Source of the DNA: Azophilus sp965200465
GTDB taxonomy: Bacteria > Pseudomonadota > Gammaproteobacteria > Pseudomonadales > Azotimanducaceae
Reading direction: 5' to 3'
DNA: 64,000 nucleotides
NCBI GenBank assembly: GCA_965200465.1
Contig: OZ241358.1
Coordinates: 3,844,001-3,908,000, forward strand
Shown: positions 35,067-43,050 of the stretch, piece by piece
Numbering within the stretch: position 1 is the stretch's first letter
Layout: each line of letters begins with the position of its first letter
Program-made: the position numbers and the translations under genes
The notes under the pieces: generated by a model
What the model was told of the DNA's origin: nothing
Seen by the model: only the letters and a program-made list of their open reading frames with translations
Databases searched by the model: none

Positions 35067-36284
35067 TCAGGAGGGGTGGGATTGTGCCCCGTCCCGGCGT
35101 GGATTTCCACGGTCTCGCCCCAAGCGCCAAAGCGACGCCAAGTTGTTGCGCTGCATGTCCGAGGAGCCGCCGACGATGGGCATCCCCAGGAGGTCCCGCA
35201 CATGGCGCTCCATGTCATAGCCGTCGGACAGGGCGTAGGCGCCCATCACCTGCTGGCAGGCCAAGGCGATCTCCACCCCGGTGTCCGCGCAGAACAGCTT
35301 CGCCATGCTGGTCTCCGCCGTGCAGGGGCGGCCCTCGTTGGCCAGCCAGGCGGCGTGGTAGAGCATGTGCCGGCAAGCCCGCAGCTTGGTGCGGGCGGTG
35401 ACCAGCTTGTGGCGAATGGCTTGGTGGCCGCTGATCGGCTTGCCGAACTGCACTCGCTCCTCGGCGTAGGCCCAGGCCTCCTCCAAGGCCGCTTGGGCGA
35501 TGCCGAAGTTGGCGGCGGCTATCTCGATCTTCTCCACGTCCAGGGCGCGTCCGGCCAGCTGCCGCCAGCCTTGGTTCCACATCTTCGGGCCGCCCACCAC
35601 CGCCGTCATGGGCAACTCCACGTTGTCGAAATAGACGTCCGAAGACAGGGTGTAGCGCAGGTTGACGTGCTCGATGGGCTGCATGGAAAGGCCCGGCGCG
35701 TCGGTGCGCACCAGCAGGAAGGAGAGGTTGCGGTAGCGCTCCTCCGGCGGGCCGGAGCGCACTAGGCAGTAGATGTAGTCGGCGAAGTCGGCGCCGGTAC
35801 ACCAGCGCTTGGCGCCGTTCAGCAGGATGGTGCCGTCGCGCTGTTCGGCGCGGGTCTCCACGCTGGCCAGGTCGCCGCCCACATTGGGTTCGGAGAGGCC
35901 GTAGGCGAAGGTGAGCTCGCCCCGCGCCAGCTTCGGCAGCAGGGTGCGCTTTTGCTCTTCGGAGCCGTTTTCCGAGATGTTCATGCCGCCGTAGAAGGCG
36001 GTGTGGATGTAGGGGCCGGCCAGGAACACGCCGGCCCGGCACAGCTCCTCAATGACCGCCACGGCAGCCACGATGTCCTGCCCGGCGCCGCCGTAGGCTT
36101 CGTCGATGGTCAGCCCCATGACGCCCAGGTCCGCCAAGCGCCGGTAGGCGTCCCTTGGGAAGCGGTGCTCGCGGTCCCACTGGGCGCGTTTCTCCCTAGG
36201 CGCTTCGGCGGCGACGAAGCGCTGCATCTGCCGCCGGATTTCGGCGATGTGCTCGGCTTCGTCGGCAAAGGTCTGCAAGCTCAA
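35067..36284 (-). CDS. Acyl-CoA dehydrogenase
   Basis: 405 residues. N-terminal helical domain, FAD/substrate loop FAYGLSEPNVGGDLAS (the usual A-x-TEP-x-GGSD region, altered to SEPNVGGD), middle beta domain with GAKRWCTGADFADYIY, and C-terminal helices with ERVQFGKPISGHQAIRHKL. It would desaturate an acyl-CoA at the alpha-beta position and pass electrons to ETF. Starts 4 bases after the enoyl-CoA hydratase-like gene, tightly coupled. Substrate unknown; operon context points to a ring- or branched-chain-derived acyl-CoA. Confidence 0.88.
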   Translation of the reverse strand: MSLQTFADEAEHIAEIRRQMQRFVAAEAPREKRAQWDREHRFPRDAYRRLADLGVMGLTIDEAYGGAGQDIVAAVAVIEELCRAGVFLAGPYIHTAFYGGMNISENGSEEQKRTLLPKLARGELTFAYGLSEPNVGGDLASVETRAEQRDGTILLNGAKRWCTGADFADYIYCLVRSGPPEERYRNLSFLLVRTDAPGLSMQPIEHVNLRYTLSSDVYFDNVELPMTAVVGGPKMWNQGWRQLAGRALDVEKIEIAAANFGIAQAALEEAWAYAEERVQFGKPISGHQAIRHKLVTARTKLRACRHMLYHAAWLANEGRPCTAETSMAKLFCADTGVEIALACQQVMGAYALSDGYDMERHVRDLLGMPIVGGSSDMQRNNLASLWRLGRDRGNPRRDGAQSHPS

Positions 36285-36288
36285 GGCG

Positions 36289-37080
36289 CTACTCCCCGGA
36301 ATAGTTCGGCGGGCGCTTCTCCACGAAGGCGCTGACCGCCTCGCGCCGGTCCGCCGTCAGGTTGCTGAGGATTTCGTAGGCGATGGCCGGGTCCAAGAGC
36401 CGGGTGGCCAGTTCGCGCAGCGGCATGTTGGCCACCGTCTTGGTCCAGCGCACCGCCCAGCGCGGATTGCCGAGAATCTTGCCGGCCAACTCATCCACTT
36501 TGGCGTCCAGTTCGGCGGCCGGCACCGCGTAGTTGATGAGGCCCATGCGGGCGGCCTCCGCGGCCGGCAGCAGGTCGCCGGTCAGCAGCAGTTCCTTGGC
36601 CCGCGCAAAGCCGATCAACTGCGGCCAGATGATGGCGCCGCCGTCCCCGGCCACCAAGCCCACCTTGATGTGTGGATCCCCTATGACGGCGCTGTCGGCG
36701 GCGATGATGAGGTCGCTCATCAGCGCCAGGGTGGCGCCCAGCCCGGCGGCGGCGCCGTTCAGCCGGCAGAGCAAGGGTTTTTCCAACTCCAGCAAGGACG
36801 TGACGATGCGCTTGGCCTCCGGGGCGATGGCGCGGAAGCTGCGCGGATCCTCGATTTGGCTGCGGAACCAAGCCGTGTCCCCACCTGCGCAAAAGGCCCT
36901 GCCGGCGCCGGTGAGGATGATCAAATCGCTGTCGGGATCGTCCTGGGCGTCCAGAAAGACGCGGGCCAACTCCTGGTGCATCCGCCCATCCACCGCGTTG
37001 ACCTTGCCGTTGTTGAGGGCCAGCACCAGCAGGCGCCCGCGGCGGCTGGCCTGTATGCGTTGGTAGGACGCAAAGTCCAT
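36289..37080 (-). CDS. Enoyl-CoA hydratase/isomerase-family protein lacking both catalytic glutamates
   Basis: 263 residues. Crotonase fold: GAGRAFCAGGDTAWF (oxyanion-hole CAGGD), LNGAAAGLGATLALMSDLI and SAVIGDPHIKVGLVAGDGG. At the two positions where hydratases carry glutamate (before the LA of helix 3, and in the xPE motif) this protein has Thr and His. It probably catalyses another crotonase reaction (isomerisation, hydrolysis or ring opening) rather than simple hydration. ATG overlaps the nitroreductase stop by one base. Confidence 0.82.
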   Translation of the reverse strand: MDFASYQRIQASRRGRLLVLALNNGKVNAVDGRMHQELARVFLDAQDDPDSDLIILTGAGRAFCAGGDTAWFRSQIEDPRSFRAIAPEAKRIVTSLLELEKPLLCRLNGAAAGLGATLALMSDLIIAADSAVIGDPHIKVGLVAGDGGAIIWPQLIGFARAKELLLTGDLLPAAEAARMGLINYAVPAAELDAKVDELAGKILGNPRWAVRWTKTVANMPLRELATRLLDPAIAYEILSNLTADRREAVSAFVEKRPPNYSGE

Positions 37081-37733
37081 CAGGAGGCGCCCCAAAAGTC
37101 CTTGTGGAAAAGCTGCTCCACCGGCCGGCGGGCGATGGGGCCGTAGCCGCCGCCCACCGGATAGCCCATGGGAATGGCGGCGGCGGTGAACCAGTCCGGG
37201 TCTATGCGCAGCAGTTCCCGCACCGCCGGTTCGTCCATGCACAGCAGGGTGGTCAGCACGCAGCCCACCCCCTCCGCCTGGCAGGCCAGCATCAGGTTCT
37301 GCACCGCCGGATAGACGGAGCCGCCGCCGACCACGGACACCCGGCCTAGGTTCGCATCGGTGACCGCCATGAACTTGGGGTTGAAGCAGACCACCGCCAC
37401 CACCGGGCAGTCTCCCATGTGCTCCGCCAAATGGTCCCCGGCGGCGACGGTGCGCTTCTCGCGGCGGCGGCGCTCCTCCGGGGCGTCCTTGAAGCGGGCC
37501 AGATAGCCGCTGGTGAAGCCATGCCAACGGACCGCGTAGAGTTCGCCGAGGCGCGTCTTCAGCGCCCGATCATGCACCATCACCATGCGCCAAGGCTGTT
37601 GGTTGCCGCCGCTGGGCGCCCAGGCGGCGGCCTGCATGATGCGCTGCAGCACAGCGTCTGGAATGGGGTCGGGCCGCAGGCGGCGAATGGCCCTCTGCGT
37701 ACTCATCAGTTGGTAAAGCGATTCAGTGGACAT
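37080..37733 (-). CDS. Nitroreductase-family FMN oxidoreductase
   Basis: 217 residues. N-terminal TQRAIRRLRPDPIPD and AAWAPSGGNQQPWRMVMV bind FMN phosphate, and a C-terminal IPMGYPVGGGYGPIARRP closes the fold. It reduces nitro groups, quinones or enones with NAD(P)H. First gene of the minus-strand catabolic operon that runs to the MBL hydrolase, so it may reduce an intermediate of that route. The start is the ATG at the operon head; its promoter must be in the ~120 bases upstream. Confidence 0.85.
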   Translation of the reverse strand: MSTESLYQLMSTQRAIRRLRPDPIPDAVLQRIMQAAAWAPSGGNQQPWRMVMVHDRALKTRLGELYAVRWHGFTSGYLARFKDAPEERRRREKRTVAAGDHLAEHMGDCPVVAVVCFNPKFMAVTDANLGRVSVVGGGSVYPAVQNLMLACQAEGVGCVLTTLLCMDEPAVRELLRIDPDWFTAAAIPMGYPVGGGYGPIARRPVEQLFHKDFWGAS

Positions 37734-37849
37734 GGCGACTCCTTACCCTCACATATTGCACCAAGAGCCGCCTTCGGCCTAGAAAGCTGACCAAGGGCTT
37801 CGCCTTGGCGGTCCGGCGACAACGCCAAACCGAAGAAAGAGGCCGCTCC

Positions 37850-38119
37850 CTAATCGGTTTGGCCGCCTTTGGCAGGTGGCGGCGCCGTCTTTCGCTCCAT
37901 GAACAACAACTCGAACATTCCTGCAAGCCGGGCTATGCGCTCGGGCAGCACTTCAAGCCGAGCCATGCGCTTGCTTAGGTCATCCGTGTCCCGATGGACG
38001 ATGGCAATGTCCTGCTTTATTCCCACCGAGAACTTCCATAGGGCGCCAATGATGGGCACAACCACCACTATGGCGGCACCCGCCAAACTCGCCTAAAACT
38101 CAAAGCTGTCAATGCCCAT
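37850..38119 (-). pseudogene. Small membrane/coiled-coil protein gene with an in-frame amber codon
   Basis: From the ATG at 38119, which has GGGAG upstream, the frame reads MGIDSFEF, then TAG, then ASLAGAAIVVVVPIIGALW and a charged coiled-coil part (DTDDLSKRMARLEVLPERI) ending in TD. After the stop, 78 residues could be made from a TTG at 38086. The layout (membrane helix followed by a charged helix) fits small holin-like or coiled-coil membrane proteins, but no family is named. It may be a recent nonsense mutation, a suppressed stop, a restart at TTG, or a sequence error. Confidence 0.5.
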
Positions 38120-38196
38120 GACTGCTCCCACGCTCTCCATGGTTGATGCGAGCTTACGGCATGCCGCCAAGCGGGTGCAATCGGCTAAGGAGCATT

Positions 38197-40278
38197 TCAG
38201 CCTGCCTGCGCGGCGACCTCCACCAGAATGTTGGCGAAGCCATCGACTCGGGCGCTGTGGCCGGGATGAATCAGGGTGGTGGTGTCGGCCTGCTCGACGA
38301 TGGCCGGGCCGGAAAACTCAAAACCCACCGGCAGGGCCTCCCGTTGGTAAACCGGAACGTCCCGATGTCCCGCCTCGGCGGTCAGGCAGACCGGCCTGCA
38401 GGACGGTTCCGGCGATGGCGCGTCGGGGGCGGCTTGCCGCGGCGCCAGCAAGCGGCGCTCCGGCGGCGGGCACTGATGCACGGCCCGCAGGGCGACAAAC
38501 TCGGTGGGCGCGTCGGCGTCGCTGTGGTTGTAGGTCTGCCCGTGCAGCTTGTGGAAGGCCGCTTCCGCAGCGGCGACCAACCCCTCGTGAACCACATCGC
38601 CGAGGGGGACTTCAAGCTCATGGGACTGGCCCACATAGCGCATCTCGGCGAAGTATTCGGTGCTTGACGCGGCCGGGTCGATCCCGTCCACCTGCATTCG
38701 GCGGCGGCATTCCCGGTCCAAGCCGGCGAATATCTTCGCCATGTCCGCAACGCCAGCGCCGGCCGCCGGAACGTCGTAGCTGGCCATCGCCTCGTGGCGG
38801 CTGGGCGCCAGCATCAGGCCCAAAGCGGAAAGCACCCCCGGCGTGGGCGGCACCAGGATGCGCTTCATGCCGCAGGCCTCCGCCACCCTGCCGGCGTTCA
38901 GCGGGCCGGCGCCGCCGAAGGGCAGCAGCACGAAGTCCCTGGGATCATGGCCGCGGCGGATGGAGACCAGGCGCAGGGCGTCCGCCATGTTGGCGTTGAC
39001 GATGGCGTGAACGCCCAAGGCCGCCTCCAGCAGGCCGAGGCCCAAGGGTTCCGCCAAGTGCCGGCGGACCGCCGCCTCCGCCTTGCTGATGTCGATGTCG
39101 ATGCCGCCGGCGAAGCTGTCCGGGTTCAGGTAGCCCAACAGGAAACTGGCGTCGGTGACCGTCGGCAGGTCGCCGCCGCGCCCGTAGCAGGCCGGTCCCG
39201 GGTCGGCGCCGGCGCTGTCCGGCCCCACCCGCAGGCCGCCGCCGGCATCGACCTGGGCGATGCTGCTGCCCCCGGCGCCGATGGTGCGCACATCGACCAT
39301 GGGAATGTTCAGAGGATAGTCCTCAAAGCCGCCGTCGTTGGTGACCAAGGGGCGACCGTCCCGAATCAGCGCCACGTCGGTGCTGGTGCCGCCCATGTCC
39401 AGGCTGATGAGATTCGGGCAGCCGGCGCCGGCGCCGACGTTGGCGGCGCCGATCACCCCCGCCGCCAAGCCGGAAAGCACCGTGCCCACCGGCCGCTCGA
39501 TGACGTTGGCCACGCCGCACACGCCGCCGTGGGACTGCATGACGTGCAGCGGCGCCTGCACCCCCGCCGCCCGCAGCCGCTTCACCAAGCCGCCCAAGTA
39601 GTTGTTGACCACCGGCTTGACGTAGCCGTCAAAGCCGCTCACCACCAGCCGCCGGTACTCGCGGCGGCGCGGCAGCACGTCGCTGGACAGGGTGACCGGC
39701 AAAGCCGGATAGCGCTCCGCCAGCAGTTCCCGGCTGCGGCGCTCATGGCTGGGGTTGGCGTAGGCGTGCAGGTAGCAGACCACCAGCACCTCCGCGCCCT
39801 GCCCCTCCACCAGCTCCGCCGCTGTCTCCAATAGTTGGGCCTCGTCCAAAGGGGTGACCACCGCGCCCTTGGCGTCGATGCGCTCACGCACCTCCAAGCT
39901 GCGGCGGCGGGGGGCCAGAAACAGCGGCTCCACCGGATCCATGTCCAGATCGTACATGCGCGGACGCCAGCCGACGCCGACGTAGAGAATGTCGCGGAAG
40001 CCTTCGGTGAGCAGGAACCCCAGCCGCGCCCCGCTCTGGGTAAGGATGCAGTTGGTCGCCACCGTGGTGCCGTGGATCACCCGCGCCACTTCGGCCGGCT
40101 GGCCGCCGACCTGCTGCAAGGCGCTGCTCAACCCATGCAGAAAGCCCTCCGCGAAGGCCGGCGGCGTGGAGGGCACCTTGCGCACCGCCCAACCGGACCG
40201 TTCGCCGTCCCTGATGAAGACGTCCGTGAAGGTGCCGCCGACGTCAATGCCCACGGTCAGGCTGCCGCGATTTTTCAC
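38197..40278 (-). CDS. hyuA: Hydantoinase/oxoprolinase subunit A (HyuA), unpaired
   Basis: 693 residues. The two ATP-binding actin-fold loops are GIDVGGTFTDVFIRDG and SLDMGGTSTDVALIRDG, with GTTVATNCIL and FGGAGPLNAGRVAEACG in family positions. HyuA enzymes use ATP to open cyclic amides or carboxylate ketones, usually with a HyuB partner. No hyuB lies next to this one; the nearest is at 45-47 kb on the other strand, paired with another hyuA. It follows the TonB receptor gene by 234 bases on the same strand, suggesting coordinated uptake and breakdown. Confidence 0.85.
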   Translation of the reverse strand: MKNRGSLTVGIDVGGTFTDVFIRDGERSGWAVRKVPSTPPAFAEGFLHGLSSALQQVGGQPAEVARVIHGTTVATNCILTQSGARLGFLLTEGFRDILYVGVGWRPRMYDLDMDPVEPLFLAPRRRSLEVRERIDAKGAVVTPLDEAQLLETAAELVEGQGAEVLVVCYLHAYANPSHERRSRELLAERYPALPVTLSSDVLPRRREYRRLVVSGFDGYVKPVVNNYLGGLVKRLRAAGVQAPLHVMQSHGGVCGVANVIERPVGTVLSGLAAGVIGAANVGAGAGCPNLISLDMGGTSTDVALIRDGRPLVTNDGGFEDYPLNIPMVDVRTIGAGGSSIAQVDAGGGLRVGPDSAGADPGPACYGRGGDLPTVTDASFLLGYLNPDSFAGGIDIDISKAEAAVRRHLAEPLGLGLLEAALGVHAIVNANMADALRLVSIRRGHDPRDFVLLPFGGAGPLNAGRVAEACGMKRILVPPTPGVLSALGLMLAPSRHEAMASYDVPAAGAGVADMAKIFAGLDRECRRRMQVDGIDPAASSTEYFAEMRYVGQSHELEVPLGDVVHEGLVAAAEAAFHKLHGQTYNHSDADAPTEFVALRAVHQCPPPERRLLAPRQAAPDAPSPEPSCRPVCLTAEAGHRDVPVYQREALPVGFEFSGPAIVEQADTTTLIHPGHSARVDGFANILVEVAAQAG

Positions 40279-40512
40279 GCGGCGCCCCGCGCCGGTGCCG
40301 ATGGCGGCTTGCTCACCATGCCGAAACTAGGCGCATGTCCACCAAGGAAACGCCCCTTTCCCGTAGCCCAACCATGCTCGCCGGCGCAAACCAATCCTAG
40401 ACGTGACTCCCGAGACAGCGCCAACTGGGCTTCAGCACGAATATCAGGACGCTGGGGGCAGCAGGCGGCCCTCGCCATATTCGACGGCTGGAATGCCCAA
40501 GCAGTACGACCG

Positions 40513-42837
40513 CTACTGCGCCCACCGGTAGTTGAAGCTCACTCCCCAGCTGCGCGGCGGCCCATACACCCAAACGCCCCAACCGAGGCCCAGCGCTCCT
40601 TCCGCACCCAAGCGGCCGGGGTCGTCCAGGGTGTCCGTCACCCAAAGCTCGTCGGTGAGGTTTTTGCCCCAGACGCCGATGTCCCAATTGCCGTCGGGGG
40701 AGATGTAGGTGATGCGGGCGTTCAGCTGGTTCTGGCTGATTTCCAGAGGGTTGATGTTGACGATCTCCTTGAAGTGATCGCCTTGGTAGTAGTAGTCCCC
40801 GAACAGCCGCACCCGGCCGCCGTTGCCGAGGGGAACCTCGTAGCTGGCGGAGGCGTTGACGCTCTGCTCCGGGGAGTTGGCCAGCTTGCGCGGCGAATCC
40901 CCCAAGGGGCCGTCAAAGTTGGCCCGAGGATCGTTGTTCTTGGTGTCCAGAAGGGCAAAGCCGAGCTTGAGGTCCAGGTTGTCCACGGGCCGCCAGCGCA
41001 GTTCCGCCTCCAGGCCCTTGACGTCCGCCGCGGCCAAGTTGTCCAGCCCGGTGGTGGTGATGTTGCGCTGTTCGTCGCGGAACACGGTCACCGCCTGCAG
41101 GCCCTCGTAGTCGTAGCTGAAGGCGGCGGCGTTGAAGTTGGCCCGGCCGCCGGCGAAGGTGGTTTTCAGGCCCAACTCGATGCTGGTGACCTCCTCCTTG
41201 TCGAAGGGTCGATACTGGCTGGGGTTCAGGTTGAAGCCGCCGTTGAAGCCGCCGGGCTTGATGCCGGTGGCGGCGCTGGCGTACACCAGCACGTCGTCGT
41301 TGGGAATGAAGTCCAAGGCGACGCGCCAAGTGAAGGCGGTGTCCTTGGTTTTGCCGTCCAGTTCGACGATGTTGCCGTTCACGTCCTCTATGGTGCGCGG
41401 CAGCATGTTGCGCAGGGTCAACCCGAAGGACGGCAGGTCAAAGACGACGCTCTGCTTGAAGGTCACGTCGTCCCGAACCACTCGGCCGCCGACGCTTAAG
41501 CGCCATTGCTCCGCCAAGTCCCAAGTGAATTGGCCGTAGGCGGCGAGATTCTTGCGGTCCTGCTCATAGGTGAGTTCGGCGCGGCCGGGAGACGGCGGGA
41601 AGTCGTCCAGGTAACCGATGCGGCCCGGCAGTTCCGCCACCTCGTCCCTGGAGTAGTTGGCCCCAGCGATCCAGTTGAACGGCCCGTCGAAGTTGGAGGT
41701 TAGGCGAAACTCCTGGGAGAAGGCCCAGATCTCGCTGGTGAACAGGAAGTCCACATAGAGGGCCGGGGTGCCGTCGGACTCCTTGGGCTGCCAACGGTCG
41801 TACTCCTGATAGCTGGTCACGGAAAGCAGGCTTAGGTTGCCGAAGTCCTTGTTCAGGGTGAGGGCGGCGCCGATGTTGTCGTTCTTCAGCGTCTCGTCCT
41901 CGTTGATGTAGGTGTTGGGATCGTCGGTGTAGTCCCCGGCGAAGGGGTCGCCGTCGGTGTCGCTGTAGCCGCCGTAGTCCACGCAGGTTTCTGGGTCCAG
42001 CCGGTTCTCCAGGAAGGCTTGGCACACCCCGCCGAACGGATTGCCCTTGTCCCGATAGCCGATGTGCTGGAAGTACACGGGTTGGGAGCGGTCACGGCTG
42101 GCGAACAGCTTGAAATTGACGCTGAGATCGTCGCTGGGCTCCCAGAGCAACTGCGCCCGCCCCGCCAGGATATCGACCTCGCCCACGTCGTTGCCGGTGG
42201 TGCGGTTGTGGACCCAGCCGTCGCTCTGCTGGATGGACAGCAGGCTGACCCGGCCGGACAGGTTTTCCCCAAACGGGCCGCCGAAGGCCGCCTCCACTTC
42301 GGAGCGGCCCCACTTGCCGTAGTCCGCGCGGAGGAAGCCGTTCGCCTCGCCGCCGGGCTTGCGGGTGAAGTAGCTGACCGCGCCGCCGTTGGTGTTGCGC
42401 CCGAACAGGTCGCCCTGCGGCCCCTTGATGACCTCCACCCGCTCGATGTCGAATAGCTGGGCGCCCATGACGGCGATGGAGGTTTGGAACACCTCGTCGA
42501 TGAACAGGCCGACGCTGGGCGTGTCGCTGGCTTGGAAGCTCTGCATGCCGACGCCGCGGATCGTATAGACCGGCATGGAGTTGCCCCAGGTGTACTTGAT
42601 GTCCAGATTGGGCGACTGGCTGGCCACCTGCGTGATGTCCGACCAGCCGAGGTCCTTGATGTCGTCCGCGTCAAAGGCGTTCATGGAGATGTGGACGTCC
42701 TGGATGTTCTGCGCCCGCTTCTGGGCGGTCACCAGTATCTCCTCAATGGCGCCCTCGCCCTCCTGGGCGTTGGCGGCGATGAACGGCGTGATCAGGGCCA
42801 ACAAGGCCCCATAGGTGCGAAAAGCGGCAGTCTTCAT
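40513..42837 (-). CDS. TonB-dependent outer-membrane receptor
   Basis: 774 residues. Signal peptide ending ANA, TonB-box-like IEEILVTAQKRAQNIQDV, and a plug domain with IRGVGMQSF and VEVIKGPQGDLFGRNTNGG. A 22-strand barrel follows, with repeated aromatic-ended strands. The plug and barrel style is that of the large CirA/FecA-like group found with catabolic genes in marine and freshwater bacteria. Carries an unknown ligand across the outer membrane using TonB energy. The C terminus ends in Gln rather than Phe/Trp. Confidence 0.9.
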   Translation of the reverse strand: MKTAAFRTYGALLALITPFIAANAQEGEGAIEEILVTAQKRAQNIQDVHISMNAFDADDIKDLGWSDITQVASQSPNLDIKYTWGNSMPVYTIRGVGMQSFQASDTPSVGLFIDEVFQTSIAVMGAQLFDIERVEVIKGPQGDLFGRNTNGGAVSYFTRKPGGEANGFLRADYGKWGRSEVEAAFGGPFGENLSGRVSLLSIQQSDGWVHNRTTGNDVGEVDILAGRAQLLWEPSDDLSVNFKLFASRDRSQPVYFQHIGYRDKGNPFGGVCQAFLENRLDPETCVDYGGYSDTDGDPFAGDYTDDPNTYINEDETLKNDNIGAALTLNKDFGNLSLLSVTSYQEYDRWQPKESDGTPALYVDFLFTSEIWAFSQEFRLTSNFDGPFNWIAGANYSRDEVAELPGRIGYLDDFPPSPGRAELTYEQDRKNLAAYGQFTWDLAEQWRLSVGGRVVRDDVTFKQSVVFDLPSFGLTLRNMLPRTIEDVNGNIVELDGKTKDTAFTWRVALDFIPNDDVLVYASAATGIKPGGFNGGFNLNPSQYRPFDKEEVTSIELGLKTTFAGGRANFNAAAFSYDYEGLQAVTVFRDEQRNITTTGLDNLAAADVKGLEAELRWRPVDNLDLKLGFALLDTKNNDPRANFDGPLGDSPRKLANSPEQSVNASASYEVPLGNGGRVRLFGDYYYQGDHFKEIVNINPLEISQNQLNARITYISPDGNWDIGVWGKNLTDELWVTDTLDDPGRLGAEGALGLGWGVWVYGPPRSWGVSFNYRWAQ

Positions 42838-43050
42838 GTTCCCTCCTTAGTCTTCTCCCACTAGCAAGCCGCCCCCGGCGGCGCCAAAGGCGCGAAGTCG
42901 CCCTTCGAGCGGCTACTAAGCGGCTACTATATGATGATGGCTTTTCAGGCGCAACGGCCCCGTACCTAGTGTTTCAGCAAACCCATTGCCGCATGACGCC
43001 TTGCCATTGGATTGGGCAATCCCCCCGTCGCTCTTGGGCAGCCTTCCGGC

